NCBI GenBank assembly: GCA_903905505.1
Contig: CAIVGL010000011.1
Coordinates: 62,001-126,000 of the forward strand
Origin: an uncultured Bacteroidia bacterium
GTDB taxonomy: Bacteria; Bacteroidota; Bacteroidia; Bacteroidales; Prolixibacteraceae
Length of the DNA stretch: 64,000 nucleotides
Direction: 5' to 3'
Positions 60,568 to 64,000 of this stretch are shown here, piece by piece. The stretch's first letter is position 1, and each line of letters begins with the position of its first letter. The notes under the pieces are model-generated. The model did not search any database and was not told the DNA's origin. It worked only from the letters and a program-made list of their open reading frames with translations. A program made the translations under genes and the position numbers.

Positions 60568-62136
60568 ATGAGAACAAAACTTAAACAAAATATTATGCGC
60601 TTACTTATTATTCTATTGATCGTATTGAGTTTTTCAACCTCTTTCGCTAATTATGGGATTAAACTAGCTGAGATGCCAATTATTCCAAAGCCTTTTTCTG
60701 TCGTTTCTGGTAAAGGATCATTCAAGTTATCTGATAAATCTGAAATTTGTCTGTCGACATCCAATATTGAAGTAAATAAGATTGGAGCTTTTTTGCGTGA
60801 GAAGTTAAGGCCTGCAACTGGTTTTATGTTGCCTGTTGTGGAGTCAGCCGATCAAAATGGAAAAAATAATATTTACCTTGTTTTATCTCAAACGAATTCA
60901 GTTTTAGGGGATGAAGGTTACCAATTAACAATTGGCGCTAGTCGAATAGAGATTTTGGCTAATAAGTCAGCCGGTCTTTTTAATGGTGTTCAGACTTTAA
61001 GACAACTATTTTCAGAGAAAATTGAATCATCGACTCATCAGAATGATTCCTGGATTATTCCAGCTGGTGTTATTCGAGATTTTCCCGAATATTCGTATCG
61101 GGGATTTATGCTTGATGTCGCTCGTCATTTTTTCTCTGTCTCAGATGTTAAACGTTACATTGACCTTGCCTCTATGTATAAGATGAATGTTTTTCATATC
61201 CATCTCTCTGATGATCAGGGTTGGCGGATTGAGATTAAAAAATGGCCTGAACTAACTGCAACAGGTGGCAAGTCTCAAGTTGGTGGAGGCACTGGTGGTT
61301 TTTATACCCAAGAACAATATCGCGATATTGTTAAGTATGCTGCTGCACGAAATGTGATGGTGGTACCCGAAATCGATTTGCCTGGTCATACCAATGCAAT
61401 GCTTGCAAGCTATGCACATCTGAATTGTGATACTAAGGCAAAAACATTATATACTGGCACTGAGGTTGGATTTAGTGCAATTTGCACATCAAAAGAGTCG
61501 ACATATACATTTATTGAAGATGTTTTTAAGGAGATTTCTGAAATGACGCCTGGTAACTATATACATATCGGTGGGGACGAATCACATGTTACAAAACTCG
61601 AAGATTATATTCCATTTGTAAATCGGATGCAGGGCATTGTTGCTAAATTAGGCAAGCATGTCATTGGTTGGGACGAGATAGCTCTTTCGGACTTAAAGGC
61701 AAATAGCTTTGTGCAATATTGGGGAAAGGCTGAAAATGCTGTTCTTGGGGTTCAAAAGGGGGCTAAAGTAATCATGTCACCTGCTATGTATGCCTATTTG
61801 GATATGAAATATGATTCGTTAACTCCCTTCGGTCTGAATTGGGCTGGCTATCTTGATGTTCAGAAGAGCTATGATTGGATTCCTGAAAGTATTGTCCCTG
61901 GTATAAAAAGAGAAAATATTCTTGGAGTGGAAGCACCAATTTGGACAGAGTCTATTTCATCCATGAAAAATATAGAATATATGGCATTCCCACGCATTGT
62001 TGGGATTGCAGAGGTTGGATGGTGCTCCGCATCAACTCGGAATTGGAAGGAATACAAGCTTAGATTAGCGAAACAAGGAAAGCGATTAAAGGTTTTGGGA
62101 GTTAATTATTATCCTTCAACGCAAATAGCATGGTGA
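60568..62136 (+). CDS. GH20 beta-N-acetylhexosaminidase
   Basis: 522 residues from ATG 60568; ATG 60595 (MRLLIILLIVLSFS) also gives a good Sec leader. The ORF runs upstream into the helicase gene, which is not a credible start. A GH20b domain (residues ~50-150; IYLVLSQTNSVLGDEGYQLTI) precedes the barrel, with GFMLDVARHFF, HIHLSDDQGWRIEIKKWP, PEIDLPGHTNA and the catalytic Asp337-Glu338 in IHIGGDESH, then QYWGK and GVEAPIWTE. Removes terminal GlcNAc or GalNAc by the substrate-assisted mechanism, in the periplasm. Not obviously part of the rhamnose operon. Confidence 0.95.
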   Translation: MRTKLKQNIMRLLIILLIVLSFSTSFANYGIKLAEMPIIPKPFSVVSGKGSFKLSDKSEICLSTSNIEVNKIGAFLREKLRPATGFMLPVVESADQNGKNNIYLVLSQTNSVLGDEGYQLTIGASRIEILANKSAGLFNGVQTLRQLFSEKIESSTHQNDSWIIPAGVIRDFPEYSYRGFMLDVARHFFSVSDVKRYIDLASMYKMNVFHIHLSDDQGWRIEIKKWPELTATGGKSQVGGGTGGFYTQEQYRDIVKYAAARNVMVVPEIDLPGHTNAMLASYAHLNCDTKAKTLYTGTEVGFSAICTSKESTYTFIEDVFKEISEMTPGNYIHIGGDESHVTKLEDYIPFVNRMQGIVAKLGKHVIGWDEIALSDLKANSFVQYWGKAENAVLGVQKGAKVIMSPAMYAYLDMKYDSLTPFGLNWAGYLDVQKSYDWIPESIVPGIKRENILGVEAPIWTESISSMKNIEYMAFPRIVGIAEVGWCSASTRNWKEYKLRLAKQGKRLKVLGVNYYPSTQIAW

Positions 62137-62144
62137 TCGGAGGT

Positions 62145-63047
62145 TTAATCCTCTAATTCTAGTGCAGTGGAGGTCTCGTGTACTTCTCCGGGTTCTAGGC
62201 TGACGATATCGTTAAGTGCATTAACAGCCTCAATGCACACAAAATTCTGGTAGTCATCGTCTGGCATATCTTTCAAGGCTTTGCATTTGTCTGGTCCGGG
62301 ATTCCAAACCGTTGTCACATGGCTTCCAGTTTTGTGAATCCGAATGCTTCGGTTAAGATTTGGATCGGTTAAGATATAAGGACCAGCTGTATACAAATAG
62401 TTTCTATCCACTTCTTGATCAATCCTAAGATTCTCTTCCTTTTGCTGGTTCAAAAGCTTTCCTGAATCATCTTGGTAATTGATACTTTGTAATCCTTCGA
62501 TAGAACTGTCCCTGATTTGCTTGACTTTTAGGTAGGTGTGCAGTGCACAACTATAGTCAAACGGCAGATCTGATTGATTGGTAACTCTTAAAGTCGCAGT
62601 TACGGTTTTCCCAATTACAAAAATCATTTCAGCTAAGAAATCGAATGGCCAATATGATTTTGTTATAGCGGACGATTCTAGTCTTAGTTTAATTTCTGTT
62701 TCATTTTCAGTTGTGATACGTGTTTCGAATAACTCCCAATTTAGAATTCGGCCAAAGCCATGTTGAGGTTTTGTTTGATCTGAAGGATGAGGTCCAAACC
62801 AAGGAAAGCACACAGGAATACCACCTCGAATAGCTTTACCTTCCTTAAAAAAACTAGTAGGACTTAGCCAAAGAATATCGACTTTGTTTTTAAGGGTATA
62901 GCTGATAATTTGAGCGCCATATAAGCAGATTTGAGCATCGGCGAATCTATTTGTGACATTTATTGCAACAAATTGGTTGTCAAGCTCTATGAGGCTAAGT
63001 GATCCAGGAATAGAAAACTGAGCGTTTAGGTTATTTAAATCTATCAT
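62145..63047 (-). CDS. D-hexose-6-phosphate mutarotase-type aldose epimerase
   Basis: 300 residues, cytoplasmic, YeaD-like galactose-mutarotase fold. AQICLYGAQIISYTLK, IRGGIPVCFPWFGPHP, QHGFGRILNWE, CALHTYLKV and FVCIEAVNA are the family's conserved blocks. It interconverts alpha and beta anomers of hexose 6-phosphates. Convergent with the GH20 gene (8 bp apart) and 17 bp from the barrel protein gene upstream on its strand. Confidence 0.9.
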   Translation of the reverse strand: MIDLNNLNAQFSIPGSLSLIELDNQFVAINVTNRFADAQICLYGAQIISYTLKNKVDILWLSPTSFFKEGKAIRGGIPVCFPWFGPHPSDQTKPQHGFGRILNWELFETRITTENETEIKLRLESSAITKSYWPFDFLAEMIFVIGKTVTATLRVTNQSDLPFDYSCALHTYLKVKQIRDSSIEGLQSINYQDDSGKLLNQQKEENLRIDQEVDRNYLYTAGPYILTDPNLNRSIRIHKTGSHVTTVWNPGPDKCKALKDMPDDDYQNFVCIEAVNALNDIVSLEPGEVHETSTALELED

Positions 63048-63064
63048 GGAATCAAATCGATTTT

Positions 63065-64000
63065 TTATTTGCGGATATGGTTGTATAAAAGGTAGCCAAA
63101 ACTTACTTGTAAGTATAAGCGAGGATCGCTATTACTATAATAGTTTAGAAGTAAGCTTGCGGGCCCAAATGGGGTGTGATAGACTAGTCCACCACTGCCA
63201 AGAAAGGCACTCGAAGTAAATAGCTTGTCCTTATATATAGGTGCTTGATTCATTCCGCTTGTAATTTCTTTAAAGGGTTGAAAATAGTATCCTTCAAGAC
63301 GAAAGTGGGTACTTGATGAGATCGGTATAATGGCTTTTAGACCACCTGCGATAAAATTATTAGAGCGAAGATAGGGTATGTAACGCATGGAGCTATTCAC
63401 GGTAGGAGAGTAGGCCTGTGCCGCAAGTAATGTCGAGGTGTAGTTATTAAACAAAGGTTTATTTGATAGATACGAATCGGTTGATATTCCAATATTAAGC
63501 CATTTAAAGGTCTTGATGTATTTCTCGTAACTTAGGTTTAGTTGTAGGTAATTGTGTGCTTTTTTATGCGAAGTATTTAATGGAAACAGTGTTCCTGGGT
63601 CTTCTTTTTCAGCCCCAAAGAGATAACCTAATTCGATATTAAGCATTTTGCCTTCAGTTGGATATTGTTTTTTATTAAAGGCCCTTGTTTCAAATCTCAC
63701 ATGTGCATTACCTGCCGTAAAGGTTGTTTCATCAGGAGAATCGCTTTTGGTGTAGTTGATAGTCTGGTAGTAGGCATCTGATTGATTTAGAAAATCTATT
63801 CCAACATCCCATTTGGAAGTTGTTTTATCCGGGAAACTAAGGTTAAAGCGGATTTTATCATCATTGCGAATGATGTAATGAGAAAGATTGTTCTCGAAAA
63901 TCAACTGAGTTGCGCCGGAGAAGAAATCGGTTCTGTTTTTAATGAAATATAGTTCTAGCGATAATGGATGCTTAGTGGTGAAGTTAAATCGTGTTCCAGC
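63065..64000 (-). CDS. C-terminal part of an outer-membrane beta-barrel protein (possibly patatin-like phospholipase)
   Basis: The reading frame is open to the window edge, so the gene is truncated here; at least 311 residues are visible. The TTG at 63904 is not a real start since the protein-like frame continues upstream (GTRFNFTTKHPLSLELYF). The visible part is a run of amphipathic beta-strands: LNIELGYLFG, NYLQLNLSYEKYIK, LEGYYFQPFK, and the end PFGPASLLLNYYSNSDPRLYLQVSFGYLLYN. That ending resembles the BamA-type barrel at the C-terminus of Bacteroidota patatin-like phospholipases. The phospholipase domain, if any, lies outside the window. Confidence 0.6.
   Translation of the reverse strand, partial: AGTRFNFTTKHPLSLELYFIKNRTDFFSGATQLIFENNLSHYIIRNDDKIRFNLSFPDKTTSKWDVGIDFLNQSDAYYQTINYTKSDSPDETTFTAGNAHVRFETRAFNKKQYPTEGKMLNIELGYLFGAEKEDPGTLFPLNTSHKKAHNYLQLNLSYEKYIKTFKWLNIGISTDSYLSNKPLFNNYTSTLLAAQAYSPTVNSSMRYIPYLRSNNFIAGGLKAIIPISSSTHFRLEGYYFQPFKEITSGMNQAPIYKDKLFTSSAFLGSGGLVYHTPFGPASLLLNYYSNSDPRLYLQVSFGYLLYNHIRK

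Overview
The window looks like chromosomal DNA of a free-living or gut-type member of the Bacteroidota (probably class Bacteroidia; genus not assignable). Reasons: AT-rich DNA, almost no Shine-Dalgarno sequences before starts, many short lipoprotein and Sec leaders, Tat-leader Gfo/Idh/MocA oxidoreductases, a DUF4270 lipoprotein, a kelch lipoprotein, and a large carbohydrate-degradation locus rich in sulfatases and alpha-L-rhamnosidases. No rRNA, tRNA, CRISPR array, transposase or phage gene was recognised.

Layout. (1) 0-2.7 kb: a YeeE/YedE-type sulfur transporter and an acyl-CoA dehydrogenase, followed by an intergenic two-copy repeat of about 92 bp and a terminator. (2) 3.1-37.6 kb: a glycan-degradation island. 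On the plus strand are a sulfatase and a Tat-leader oxidoreductase. On the minus strand are two long co-directional runs. Run A (37.6 to 20.0 kb) encodes a WbsX/GH99-like protein, GH106, a sialidase-like propeller, GH106, an arabinose-isomerase-like enzyme, a GH106-like lipoprotein, a secreted sugar isomerase/epimerase-like TIM barrel and a large GH20-N/TIM-barrel protein. Run B (19.1 to 6.4 kb) encodes an aldehyde dehydrogenase, a GH43-like propeller, GH78, a Tat-leader oxidoreductase, an unclassified GH-like protein, GH78 and a sulfatase. truA sits between the runs on the opposite strand. No SusC/SusD pair, hybrid two-component regulator or sigma/anti-sigma pair is present. (3) 37.8-41.1 kb: prfC, a helical hypothetical protein and msrA. 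(4) 41.1-46.3 kb: a LexA-like self-cleaving repressor divergent from dinB and a short dnaE, with two near-identical operator-like palindromes between them; this reads as an SOS mutagenesis cassette. (5) 46.3-51.6 kb: an orphan LytTR response regulator, and a kelch lipoprotein divergent from a DUF4270 lipoprotein and an outer-membrane protein. (6) 51.7-53.8 kb: methyltransferase, Crp/Fnr regulator, rhodanese and OsmC. (7) 53.9-58.0 kb: a GH172 (DUF2961) enzyme, then rhaT-rhaM-rhaA for rhamnose uptake and isomerisation. (8) 58-64 kb: a Pif1-like helicase, a GH20 hexosaminidase, a hexose-6-phosphate mutarotase-type protein and the end of a beta-barrel protein cut by the window edge.

How it fits together. 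The island's secreted sulfatases and rhamnosidases would desulfate and release L-rhamnose from a rhamnose-rich, probably sulfated polysaccharide. RhaT would import the sugar, RhaM would interconvert its anomers and RhaA would make L-rhamnulose. Rhamnulokinase and the aldolase are not in the window; the aldehyde dehydrogenase of run B could oxidise the lactaldehyde they yield. The two secreted oxidoreductases and the secreted TIM barrel hint at an additional oxidative route for glycoside cleavage. The most self-contained and testable system is the repressor-dinB-dnaE cassette with its paired operators.
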